Assembly (NCBI GenBank): GCA_003563455.1
Contig: PWRV01000176.1
Span: 1-6,022 of the forward strand
Source: Thioalkalivibrio sp.
GTDB lineage: Bacteria > Pseudomonadota > Gammaproteobacteria > Ectothiorhodospirales > Ectothiorhodospiraceae
DNA length: 6,022 nt
Direction: 5' to 3'
A program made the translations under genes and the position numbers. Numbering within the stretch: position 1 is the first letter of the stretch; each line of letters starts with the position of its first letter. Below the pieces are notes generated by a model. It searched no databases, was not told the origin of the DNA, and worked only from the letters and a program-made list of their open reading frames with translations. This document shows, in pieces, positions 1-5,764 of this stretch.

Positions 1-32
1 ACTTTTTAGACGCCAATAATCGCCTTAAAATG

Positions 33-54
33 CCGTTTTCGGCCCCGAAAACGG
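33..54. repeat. Perfect inverted repeat 1 centred on GGCCCC
   Basis: Arms CCGTTTTCGG (33-42) and CCGAAAACGG (45-54) are perfectly complementary and separated by two bases, so a transcript could form a 9-bp stem with a 4-base loop. The T/A runs stand out against the GC-rich surroundings. It is the first of three look-alike palindromes in the first 180 bases. Read on the minus strand it is followed by ATTTTAAGG, a poor U-tract, so terminator function in that direction is doubtful. Confidence 0.6.
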
Positions 55-108
55 ACCTCCGGGAACAAATCTGCGGCGGTCGGTCGCGCCGTCCCGCTAC
101 CGCGCCTT

Positions 109-136
109 CGCCAGGCTTTTTGGCCCAAAAATGGCG
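109..136. repeat. Inverted repeat 2 centred on GGCCC
   Basis: The inner arms TTTTTGG (117-123) and CCAAAAA (125-131) are perfect complements around a single C. An outer pair CGCCA (109-113) and TGGCG (132-136) extends the stem past a 3-base bulge (114-116). It has the same centre (GGCCC) and the same T-run/A-run arms as repeat 1, which suggests related elements and not independent chance palindromes. Confidence 0.55.
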
Positions 137-147
137 ACTTTAAGAGC

Positions 148-180
148 AAAAACGGCCCGTTTTTCGACCTTTTTCTTCTC
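148..180 (+). terminator. Rho-independent terminator candidate (inverted repeat 3)
   Basis: Arms AAAAACGG (148-155) and CCGTTTTT (157-164) are perfect complements around one C. The T-run in the right arm and a following pyrimidine tract (TTTTTCTTCTCC within 170-181) give the hairpin-plus-U-tract form of an intrinsic terminator reading rightward. It would end a transcript entering from left of the window. No coding region in 1-237 looks real, so the gene it serves is outside. Confidence 0.5.
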
Positions 181-254
181 CGATTCAATGGCTTGGCTTG
201 GTCCGACCCCGCAGCCGTGGAAACGGTCTAGACTCAGGTGCAGACCGGGGATAT

Positions 255-272
255 CGCGCACTTCGGTGCGCG
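255..272 (+). promoter_or_regulatory. UUCG-tetraloop hairpin in the leader of the HMA-like gene
   Basis: CGCGCAC (255-261), TTCG (262-265) and GTGCGCG (266-272) form a perfect 7-bp all-Watson-Crick stem closed by a C(UUCG)G loop, one of the most stable RNA hairpins. It lies about 92 bases before the ATG at 364 and has no T-tract after it, so it is unlikely to terminate transcription. It could stabilise the mRNA 5' end or be part of a larger leader structure. I see no convincing -35/-10 pair in 181-363; TAGACT at 229-234 is a possible -10 without a matching -35. Confidence 0.4.
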
Positions 273-363
273 GAAGAGCCCGGGATCGGTAGCGGAATGT
301 TCCTTAGCGCCGATCCACGGGCAGCACAAATACGCAAGCCCGGCCGCTGAAGGAGGAGAAATC

Positions 364-597
364 ATGAGCAATGGCATCGTGGACGTGACCGTTCACATCG
401 ACGAAACCCTGGACGCGATTTTGCGAGGAGAACTTGCCGACAAGCTGCGCGCGATCAGCGGAGTCAGCAATACCTCGATGTTGGACCACAGGCCCCACCT
501 GATGGTGGTCGAATTCGACCCCGAGCGAATCGGTACCCGCGAGATCCTTGATGCGGTCACGAGTACCGGTGTGCGCGCGGAGTTGATCGGCCTCTGA
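364..597 (+). CDS. Small HMA-fold-like protein lacking the CxxC motif
   Basis: This 77-residue soluble protein has the length and predicted order of elements of a ferredoxin-like heavy-metal-associated domain: strand VDVTVHID (6-13), a long helix (about 15-31), strands around GVSNTSML and LMVVEFDP (33-53), helix TREILDAVTS (58-67) and a final strand VRAELIGL. The spacing of 'ISGVSN' and 'VEFDPERIGTREILDAV' resembles HMA proteins, where the second half reads V-x-F/Y-D-x-x-x-x-x-x-x-I-x-x-A-I. There is no cysteine anywhere, so the usual CxxC metal ligands are missing and copper or zinc transport cannot be assumed. The start is set by AAGGAGGAG a few bases upstream of ATG 364; the in-frame GTG at 238 lacks such a site. 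It stands alone and is convergent with the symporter gene. Fold assignment is by eye, so the product name is tentative; that it is a real gene is likely. Confidence 0.75.
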   Translation: MSNGIVDVTVHIDETLDAILRGELADKLRAISGVSNTSMLDHRPHLMVVEFDPERIGTREILDAVTSTGVRAELIGL

Positions 598-677
598 CTC
601 CGATCAGAGCGACGGGGGAGGCGCCTCCGCAAGCGCTGTAACGGCCGCCCCTCCCACCTCCGGGCCGTAAACCGTTA

Positions 678-708
678 GTGTTGCCCGGGCTGATCGCCCG
701 GACAACAC
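678..708. terminator. Shared hairpin between convergent genes
   Basis: GTGTTGCCCGGGC (678-690) and GCCCGGACAACAC (696-708) pair over 13 positions with one mismatch around the loop TGATC. It lies 17 bases past the symporter stop (minus strand) and about 80 bases past the stop of the HMA-like gene, so it is placed to stop readthrough from both sides. Neither side has a long T-tract (minus strand continues CTAACGGTTTACGG), so termination may be weak or factor-assisted. Confidence 0.5.
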
Positions 709-725
709 CACAGGCGCACTGTCGT

Positions 726-2141
726 TCAGGAAACGTGAGGCGGTCCCGGCGGGGGGCCGTCCTTGTCGTTGTCCCGACGCGCCGCCTCCTCCCGCTGTTC
801 CTTCAGATACTGCACCTTTTCCTTCACCAGCACGCCTGCGAGGAGGACCAGCGCGATCAGGTTGGGCGCGGCCATCAGCCCATTCAGCGTATCCGCGATG
901 TCCCAGATCGTGGTCAGACCACCGATCGCACCGAGGAAGAGGAACGCAATGAAGATAATCCGGTAGGGTTTCACGACCTTCGGGCCAAAGGCATATTCCC
1001 AGCTCTTCTCGCCGTAGAAGTTCCAGGTGAGCATGGTGCTGTAGGAGAAGAGCACGATCGCAATCACCACAATCCAGCCACCGAGGCCTGGCAACCCGGC
1101 GGTGAAAGCGCTGGTCGTCAGCTCCGCGCCAGTCTGGCCGGTCTGGATCACCCCCGTGACCAGGATCACCAGCGCGGTCAGCGTGCACACCACCAGCGTG
1201 TCGATGAAGACCTCCCACATGCCCCACAGGCCCTGCGCATACGGCTTGCTGCGCGCCTGGGCGTGGACGATGGAGGCAGAACCCAGGCCGGCCTCGTTGG
1301 AGAAGATCCCGCGTGCGAAGCCGTAGCGCACGGCCATCGCGACCGTGGCACCAGCAAAACCGCCGATCGCGGACGTCGGCGTAAAGGCCCCCGCAAAAAT
1401 CATCCCGAAGGCCGCCGGGATCTGCGAGTAGAAGCTCACCAGTACGCCGACTGCACCGATCACGTAGATCAGGGCCATCGTCGGGACAATCTTCTCGGCG
1501 GTGACCGCTATGCGCTTGATGCCCCCGAGCGTCACAACCCCGACGAGGATCATCACGACGATGCCGGTGAACCAGGGCGGCACCCCCATGCTGGATTCGA
1601 GCGCATGGGCCATGGTGTTCGCCTGCACCATGTTGCCGATCCCGAATGCGGCGAGCCCTGCAAGGAAGGCGTAGAGCAATGCCAGCCACTTCCAGCGTTT
1701 CCCGAGTCCTTTCTCGATGTAGAAAAACACGCCCCCGGAGAACCGGCCCTCGTCGTCCACCTGCCGGTATTTCACACCGAGGGTGGCCTCCCCGAGCTTG
1801 GTTGCCATACCGACTAACGCGACCACCCACATCCAGAATACGGCTCCGGGGCCACCAAGGGCGATGGCCGTCGCAACCCCGGCGATGTTGCCGACACCGA
1901 TGGTCGCGGCCATCGCTGAGGTCACCGCCTGGAAGGAGGTGATCGCACCCTCCTCGTGGACCGCCTTCCGCCTTAGCAGGCTGCCAAAGGTGCGCCGCCA
2001 GGCGAAGCGAAGATGGGTGAACTGGAAGAATCCAAGCCGGATGGTCAGGTAGAGACCCGTACCCACCAGCAAAATCATGAATGGTGGCCCCCAGACGATG
2101 CTGTTGAGCCAGTCGTTGAACACCATGAGCCCGTGGACCAT
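726..2141 (-). CDS. Alanine/glycine:cation symporter (AGCS family)
   Basis: This is an integral membrane carrier of 471 residues, typical for the family, importing alanine or glycine with Na+ (or H+). The AGCS signature is intact at residues 96-111 (GGPGAVFWMWVVALVG), preceded by GVGNIAGVATAI (82-93). Other family blocks are GIFSNEAGLGSAS (278-290) and FSYSTMLTWNFYGEKS (365-380). About ten or eleven hydrophobic segments are spread along residues 13-440, followed by a charged, then proline-rich cytoplasmic tail (441-471). I chose the ATG at 2141 (MVHGLMVFNDW) because a G-rich AGGGGGG site lies just upstream. The frame stays open to 2261, but those 40 extra residues are Arg/Pro/Gly-rich and unlike a symporter N-terminus. 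The ATG at 2126 is an alternative start with a poorer ribosome site. The substrate (Ala versus Gly) and ion cannot be fixed from sequence. Known members are encoded alone, as seems the case here, 324 bases downstream of the next minus-strand gene. Confidence 0.95.
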   Translation of the reverse strand: MVHGLMVFNDWLNSIVWGPPFMILLVGTGLYLTIRLGFFQFTHLRFAWRRTFGSLLRRKAVHEEGAITSFQAVTSAMAATIGVGNIAGVATAIALGGPGAVFWMWVVALVGMATKLGEATLGVKYRQVDDEGRFSGGVFFYIEKGLGKRWKWLALLYAFLAGLAAFGIGNMVQANTMAHALESSMGVPPWFTGIVVMILVGVVTLGGIKRIAVTAEKIVPTMALIYVIGAVGVLVSFYSQIPAAFGMIFAGAFTPTSAIGGFAGATVAMAVRYGFARGIFSNEAGLGSASIVHAQARSKPYAQGLWGMWEVFIDTLVVCTLTALVILVTGVIQTGQTGAELTTSAFTAGLPGLGGWIVVIAIVLFSYSTMLTWNFYGEKSWEYAFGPKVVKPYRIIFIAFLFLGAIGGLTTIWDIADTLNGLMAAPNLIALVLLAGVLVKEKVQYLKEQREEAARRDNDKDGPPPGPPHVS

Positions 2142-2465
2142 TGCTGCCCCCCCTGGTTGCCCGCTGCGCGGCCCCTCTGAATGCCGGCTCCCCACTGCAC
2201 ACCGGCGCCTGCGTGAATGCTTTACTCCCGGCGGCCGCAATCCGCAAGTTTCAACAACCATGCTATTGCCGGAACAGCACGGCTCCCTGCAGGCTCGCCA
2301 TGACAGCGGCCCCCGGTTTCGGACCCCACCCGGCCTCTCCGGGAATCAGATCACCGGGCACAAGCCCATCGCTTAACGCTTGCCGACGACCCAGCGCATC
2401 TGCCCGGATCCTCTACCGTTCACGGCTCCCTGGGCGCGCGACCCGCCGGTGCCCCGATTGCGGCG
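2142..2465. other. Gene-free spacer upstream of the symporter
   Basis: No reading frame here has both a ribosome site and protein-like composition. It should contain the symporter's promoter on the minus strand; the best I can find is TTGCGG followed 17 bases later by TAAAGC in the minus reading (roughly 2215-2245), which is weak. A 12-base direct repeat, CACGGCTCCCTG, occurs at 2278-2289 and 2421-2432. A short inverted repeat, CGCCG (2444-2448) with CGGCG (2461-2465), sits directly after the stop of the small minus-strand gene and could be a weak transcript end. Confidence 0.4.
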
Positions 2466-2669
2466 CTAGTCGCGGCCGCTCCGACCCTGCGGGCCAAAGG
2501 GGTTGAACTGCTGCTTGAAGGTCTCCTGCATGCTGTCGACCATCGCCTGCTGCATGCCTTTCATCATTGCCTGCTGAAAGCTCGCGGCGAACTCGGCCTG
2601 CTTCTCGGAGGGGATGAAGAGTTCCTTGAATTCTTCCGGGGTGCATTCGATATCGATTCTGACGTTCAT
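2466..2669 (-). CDS. Small Met/Gln-rich protein, DUF6489-like
   Basis: This is a 67-residue cytoplasmic protein with no signal peptide or membrane segment. It opens with a short strand-like segment, MNVRIDIE, followed by CTPEEFKEL, which matches my memory of the start of DUF6489 proteins ('I-x-C-T-P-E-E'). The middle (about 28-57) is a predicted helix very rich in Met and Gln (AMMKGMQQAMVDSMQETF), again as in that family, and the end is a short polar tail. The ATG at 2669 is favoured by GGGAGGAG about eight bases upstream; the frame is open to 3029, but the extension is Arg/Pro/Ser-rich and crosses the promoter region of the divergent gene. Function of this family is unknown. The Met-rich amphipathic helix might mediate self-association or membrane contact, which is inference. 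I am fairly sure it is a gene, less sure of the family. Confidence 0.75.
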   Translation of the reverse strand: MNVRIDIECTPEEFKELFIPSEKQAEFAASFQQAMMKGMQQAMVDSMQETFKQQFNPFGPQGRSGRD

Positions 2670-3043
2670 CCTGCTGCTCCTCCCGTGTTGTCGTTCCGGC
2701 CCGGAAGTCCCGGGTCCGTCAGCCCAGTATGCCCCTGCGCAACCGCTTCTGCTCATTGGCCCGTAGCACGTCCGGAACGGGTTGGCGGGTCGCTCCGCGG
2801 CCCGGCTATCGGGCGGAAAAAGACGCGGATGAAATGGCCGCGGGCACGACCCGGCACTCCGCCGAACCATCGCAAGACCGGATCCGGCACGGCGCCGAAT
2901 GCCAGCCGCGGTCGCTCGACTGGTTCCCGGCGCTATACTCTGATGTTTGAGGCGGATCGCATCGACATCGGTTCGTTCTCCTGGCTCCGGGACGCACCGG
3001 TTGCGCCTGCAACGTACGGTTTCAGTCAAGCGAGGTTCAAGCC
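2670..3043. other. Divergent intergenic region
   Basis: This 374-base stretch lies between the divergent starts of the DUF6489-like gene and the coiled-coil gene. It contains a 13-base palindrome, TTCCGG-C-CCGGAA (2694-2706), in the presumed leader of the minus-strand gene, a 5-bp hairpin GCCCG/CGGGC (2800-2814) and the plus-strand promoter candidate listed separately. CATACT on the minus strand near 2726-2731 could be a -10 for the small gene, but no good -35 accompanies it. I see no credible coding sequence. Confidence 0.4.
2911..2939 (+). promoter_or_regulatory. Sigma-70 promoter candidate for the coiled-coil gene
   Basis: TATACT at 2934-2939 differs from the -10 consensus at one position. 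A -35 at the ideal distance would be GTCGCT (2911-2916), a poor match, so the promoter may need an activator or rely on the -10. Transcription would start near 2946, giving a leader of about 98 bases before ATG 3044. Confidence 0.4.
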
Positions 3044-5017
3044 ATGGATTTGTTGGTCCTCTTCCGCCCCGAGGTGATCATCTTCATCATCATTCTCGCC
3101 CTGATCGGCTTCAAGGTCGGCAAGATCGCCCTCAATGAGCGCGTGGAGCAGGTCCTCGAAGCCGAGCGCAAGAACCAGTCGCGCACTTTGAAGACGATGG
3201 ACTCTGCTCACGCGGATACGCTGGAGAAACTGCGGGAGGGCCACGCAGAGGAGCTCAGGCGCGTCAGGGAGGACGCAGAGCGCACGGTCGAGGCTGCACG
3301 CGCGGACCAGGCCGCCGAGCTCAAGCGCCTGAACGATGAATACAGCGCCTCGATCGAACGCCTGAACGAGGCAAACATTGCCAACGTCCGGGAGACCCGG
3401 GCCGAGTACGAGAACCAGTTCGGTGCCCTGCACGAGCAGTACGAGGGAGAGGTACGCGCCGCGCGGGAGGAAATGGACCGCACGGGGCAGATGCTTCGAG
3501 CGGAACACAGCGAGGCGAATGATGCCCTCCGTGCCGAATACGAGGAACGCCTGAAGGCGGAGAAGAAAGAACACGACCAGGAGCTCGCGGCCGTCCGGCG
3601 CGACCGCGAGGAGGCCCTCAAGGCTTTGAAAGCCGAGCACGACGACGCCACCGCGACGCTCAAGCGGGAACACGAGGTCCAGCTCAAAGCCCTGAAGAAG
3701 GAGCACGAAAACGCGGCTGCCGAGCTTCGGGCGGAACACGCCGAGGCCCTGAAGGGGCTCAAGGCCGAGCACGAGGGGGCTATCGCGGTGCTCAAGCGCG
3801 AACACGAGACAAACGTGCAGACGCTCAAGACCGAGCACACCGACTCCATCCGGAACGTCAAACAGGAACACGAAGGCGCCCTGCACAGCCTGCGCACCGA
3901 ACACGGTCACTACGTCGATAGCCTCAGGCGCGAGCAGCGGATGCTCATCGACGAGAAAGACGCGGAAATTCGCCGCGTGCGGAGCGAGGTCGCGGAACTG
4001 GAGTCGGCCGGGGCCCGCCAGCAGAAGGAGATCCAGAAGCTGCAGGACACGATCCGCGAACTCAACGAAGGCGTACGCGAGGCCAAGCAGAACAACGCCT
4101 TCGCGCTGTCGCGTTCGGGTGAGCGCTTCATCCGGGTGATCCGGACTGTGCAGGAACTGGCGATCGAGCTCGAGGAGACCTCGCGCACGGTCACTGGCGG
4201 CGAGTACTCGTTCATCAACGCGATCAAGGACCAGCGCGACCGCGATACCGTGCTGCGCCTGGCTGGCGGGGGCGATGCGGGTTCCCACGAGGAAGACGAC
4301 GCGGAAGCCGCCGCAGGGCTTGCCGGGACGGCTGCGCCAGCGGGCGGCGATGGTGAAGAGCGTGAGCCTGGCGAGGCCGTCGCGGCGCCAATGGCGGCGG
4401 CAGCATCAAGGTCTGACGCCACCGACAAGACGGCGCTCAAGGGGGAAACCGCTGCGAATGCATCCGCAGCGACCGGGGCCGCGTCCGCGCGCAAGACCAA
4501 CGGCTCGGGTACCGGACCCGAAGCCGCTTCGGCGGCTGGCGCAGCCGCGCCCCGACCCAAAGAGGATTCCGGGGTTGCCGAAGGCAAGAAGCCCAAGGCC
4601 GAATCCAAGCCCGAAAACGCCAAGGAGGCATCGAAAGGCAAGGGACCCGTGAAAGGCGAGCAGGCATCGCCTACCGGGGCAACATCTCGAAACAGGACCG
4701 ACAGCACCCCCGGCAAGACGGACGGAACGGGCAAGGGAGAAGCCAGTACACCCGGCGCCACAACGGGCGCGAATGCGAAGGTGAAACGGGAAGCGCGGGG
4801 GGCGACCAAGGCCGCGAGCAAGAGTACGCCAGAGGCTCCAGCGACCGGGGCGGCGCCCGCAAAACCGGCCAAATCCGCGTCGACAAAAAAGGCTGGTACC
4901 AAAAAACCGTCTGAAAGCAGCACCGAGGGCAGCAAGAAGGCGACGCCACAAAAGAAGCGAGCTGCAACGACTAAGCCGCGGCAGCCGGCCGCCCCGAAGA
5001 AAACCGCGACCACCTGA
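3044..5017 (+). CDS. Membrane-anchored hendecad coiled-coil protein with H1-like basic tail
   Basis: This 657-residue protein is not one I recognise. A hydrophobic segment (about 11-23, VIIFIIILALIGF) followed by K24 and K28 acts as an N-terminal anchor, and the positive-inside rule places the rest in the cytoplasm. Residues 30-345 are charged and helical; from 56 to 298 an 11-residue pattern runs without a break, with Glu-His or Glu-Tyr at the register position and hydrophobic residues four and seven places later. Residues 300-345 are coiled-coil-like but leave the pattern. Residues 354-405 (FIRVIRTVQELAIELEE, then EYSFINAIKDQRDRDTV) have mixed composition and look like a folded helical domain. 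Residues 407-657 are disordered: an acidic Gly/Ala part to about 455, then Lys/Ala/Thr/Pro-rich sequence like histone H1 or AlgP tails. ATG 3044 is supported by GAGG eight bases upstream. A role as a cytoplasmic rod linking membrane to DNA or another polyanion is inference. Alternatives are a scaffold or a cell-shape protein. Confidence 0.9.
   Translation: MDLLVLFRPEVIIFIIILALIGFKVGKIALNERVEQVLEAERKNQSRTLKTMDSAHADTLEKLREGHAEELRRVREDAERTVEAARADQAAELKRLNDEYSASIERLNEANIANVRETRAEYENQFGALHEQYEGEVRAAREEMDRTGQMLRAEHSEANDALRAEYEERLKAEKKEHDQELAAVRRDREEALKALKAEHDDATATLKREHEVQLKALKKEHENAAAELRAEHAEALKGLKAEHEGAIAVLKREHETNVQTLKTEHTDSIRNVKQEHEGALHSLRTEHGHYVDSLRREQRMLIDEKDAEIRRVRSEVAELESAGARQQKEIQKLQDTIRELNEGVREAKQNNAFALSRSGERFIRVIRTVQELAIELEETSRTVTGGEYSFINAIKDQRDRDTVLRLAGGGDAGSHEEDDAEAAAGLAGTAAPAGGDGEEREPGEAVAAPMAAAASRSDATDKTALKGETAANASAATGAASARKTNGSGTGPEAASAAGAAAPRPKEDSGVAEGKKPKAESKPENAKEASKGKGPVKGEQASPTGATSRNRTDSTPGKTDGTGKGEASTPGATTGANAKVKREARGATKAASKSTPEAPATGAAPAKPAKSASTKKAGTKKPSESSTEGSKKATPQKKRAATTKPRQPAAPKKTATT
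3209..3937 (+). repeat. 33-bp-period (11-codon) repeat array encoding the hendecad rod
   Basis: About 22 units follow each other at exactly 33 bases. The register residue falls at 56, 67, 78, 89, 100 and so on to 298: His in H56, H67, H155, H177 and in every unit from H199 to H287 (199, 210, 221, 232, 243, 254, 265, 276, 287), and Tyr at 100, 122, 133 and 166. Hydrophobic residues usually occupy +4 and +7 (for example L214 and L217 after H210). Units are diverged at the DNA level, so this is an old or selected repeat and not a recent expansion, apart from the more similar blocks 3611-3712 and 3743-3844. Confidence 0.85.
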
Positions 5018-5026
5018 GTCCGGGGA

Positions 5027-5440
5027 ATGCGCTTCTTCGCGGGAAAGTGGGTGATCGGGGCGGCAGCGCTGGTCGCCGTTGTCACGATTCCGGCCCCGGT
5101 TAGCGCGTTCTTCTGGTCGGGCCCCGGTTGTTTTGTCGCCAACATGCTCGGCATGGGAAGCGCCGGCGGCCTGCATTTTTCGGTGGGCGGAAGCGCCTTC
5201 GGGAGCGGTCCGGGATACGGTCACCATACCGGCTATCCACCGCCACCCCGGGTCTTCCACCCGCGCCCACCGCCTGCGCCGCTGATGTCGCCCACCCATT
5301 ACGCGCCGTTCGAGCCGCCGCATCGCCCGCAGCACATCATTGAGGGCAATACCTGGAGGAGTCAGACCACCGACCGGCAACCCTTCGCGTCCGGTCGCGG
5401 TGCGACGGCGCCCGGGAATCTTTGGAGGCAGGGTCACTGA
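5027..5440 (+). CDS. Secreted Gly/Pro/His-rich small protein
   Basis: This 137-residue precursor has a clear Sec signal peptide: basic MRFFAGK, hydrophobic core WVIGAAALVAVVTI, and a VSA/FF cleavage site after residue 27. The mature protein begins with aromatic FFWSGPG, then a Gly/Ser/Ala-rich stretch (42-66), a Pro/His/Tyr-rich stretch (about 67-105, including HHTGYPPPP and HPRPPPAP) and a polar end. It has one cysteine (C35), so an internal disulfide is impossible. The ATG lies nine bases after the stop of the coiled-coil gene, with only GGGG right before it, so translation probably depends on coupling to that gene. I do not recognise a family. Glycine-rich exported proteins of sulfur bacteria (sulfur globule proteins) are a loose comparison, and a cell-envelope structural role is possible; neither is established. 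Confidence 0.75.
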   Translation: MRFFAGKWVIGAAALVAVVTIPAPVSAFFWSGPGCFVANMLGMGSAGGLHFSVGGSAFGSGPGYGHHTGYPPPPRVFHPRPPPAPLMSPTHYAPFEPPHRPQHIIEGNTWRSQTTDRQPFASGRGATAPGNLWRQGH

Positions 5441-5486
5441 AGCCGGCCGAGGATGCCGGGAGGATCGACCCGAAAAGGACTGCGGC

Positions 5487-5515
5487 TTGACCGCCCGGGA
5501 CACCGCGGCTATGAT
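5487..5515 (+). promoter_or_regulatory. Sigma-70 promoter of the tRNA operon
   Basis: TTGACC (5487-5492), a 17-base spacer and TATGAT (5510-5515) make a near-consensus promoter. The following CCCCGGC is a GC-rich discriminator of the type found at stable-RNA promoters subject to stringent control. Transcription would start near 5522, about 33 bases before the first tRNA. Confidence 0.8.
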
Positions 5516-5554
5516 CCCCGGCTCGCTGTACTGGGCTTTCGCGGTTTGGCACTT

Positions 5555-5631
5555 CGGGGTATAGCGCAGTCTGGTAGCGCGCCTGCTTTGGGAGCAGGAT
5601 GTCGGGGGTTCGAATCCCTCTACCCCGACCA
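5555..5631 (+). tRNA. tRNA-Pro (anticodon UGG)
   Basis: A full cloverleaf is visible: acceptor arms CGGGGTA/TACCCCG, anticodon stem CCTGC/GCAGG enclosing TTTGGGA (anticodon TGG), T-loop TTCGAAT, discriminator A and encoded CCA. The C1-G72 first pair is typical of bacterial tRNA-Pro. UGG reads CCA, CCG and, when modified, the other proline codons. It is the first gene of the tRNA operon. Confidence 0.97.
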
Positions 5632-5646
5632 CTGCTCCCGCCACAT

Positions 5647-5723
5647 GCGCTCGTAGCTCAACCGGATAGAGCATCGGCCTTCTAAGCCGACGGTTGCAGG
5701 TTCGAGTCCTGCCGGGCGCGCCA
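5647..5723 (+). tRNA. tRNA-Arg (anticodon UCU)
   Basis: Acceptor arms GCGCTCG/CGGGCGC pair with one G-U wobble. The anticodon stem TCGGC/GCCGA encloses CTTCTAA (anticodon TCT), the T-stem is GCAGG/CCTGC, and discriminator G and CCA are encoded. It reads the rare AGA/AGG arginine codons. It lies 15 bases after tRNA-Pro. Confidence 0.97.
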
Positions 5724-5764
5724 CCGCCCAGGCATCCGTGGGACAGGCGGTACGGCGATACGGT

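Noticed and set aside
238..363. N-terminal extension of the HMA-like gene from GTG 238
   Set aside because: It would read through the UUCG hairpin, has no ribosome site, and the added residues do not fit the fold; ATG 364 has AAGGAGGAG.
678..1817. 379-codon plus-strand open frame antisense to the symporter
   Set aside because: It is composed mainly of Arg, His, Asp and Gly, starts inside the shared hairpin, and has no ribosome site.
604..2247. Long minus-strand open frame overlapping the symporter in another frame
   Set aside because: It is Arg/Gly/His-rich, has no recognisable motif, and lies over a gene with intact AGCS signatures; long shadow frames are expected at this GC content.
2670..3029. 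120-residue N-terminal extension of the DUF6489-like gene
   Set aside because: Arg/Pro/Ser-rich and covers the divergent promoter region; the ATG at 2669 has a good ribosome site.
3209..3937. CRISPR array, because of the regular 33-bp period
   Set aside because: Units are diverged, contiguous without unique spacers, and preserve an 11-codon protein pattern.
3026..4288. 420-codon minus-strand open frame antisense to the coiled-coil gene
   Set aside because: Its Leu/Val-rich 11-residue pattern is simply the complement of the 33-bp hendecad repeat; the sense strand has the ribosome site and the coherent domain order.
3910..5154. Minus-strand frames across the low-complexity tail
   Set aside because: Ala/Pro/Ser-rich antisense reading of a biased sequence, with no start signal or domain.
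5443..5459. CCGGC/GCCGG hairpin as terminator after the secreted-protein gene
   Set aside because: Only five base pairs with no T-tract; too weak to call.
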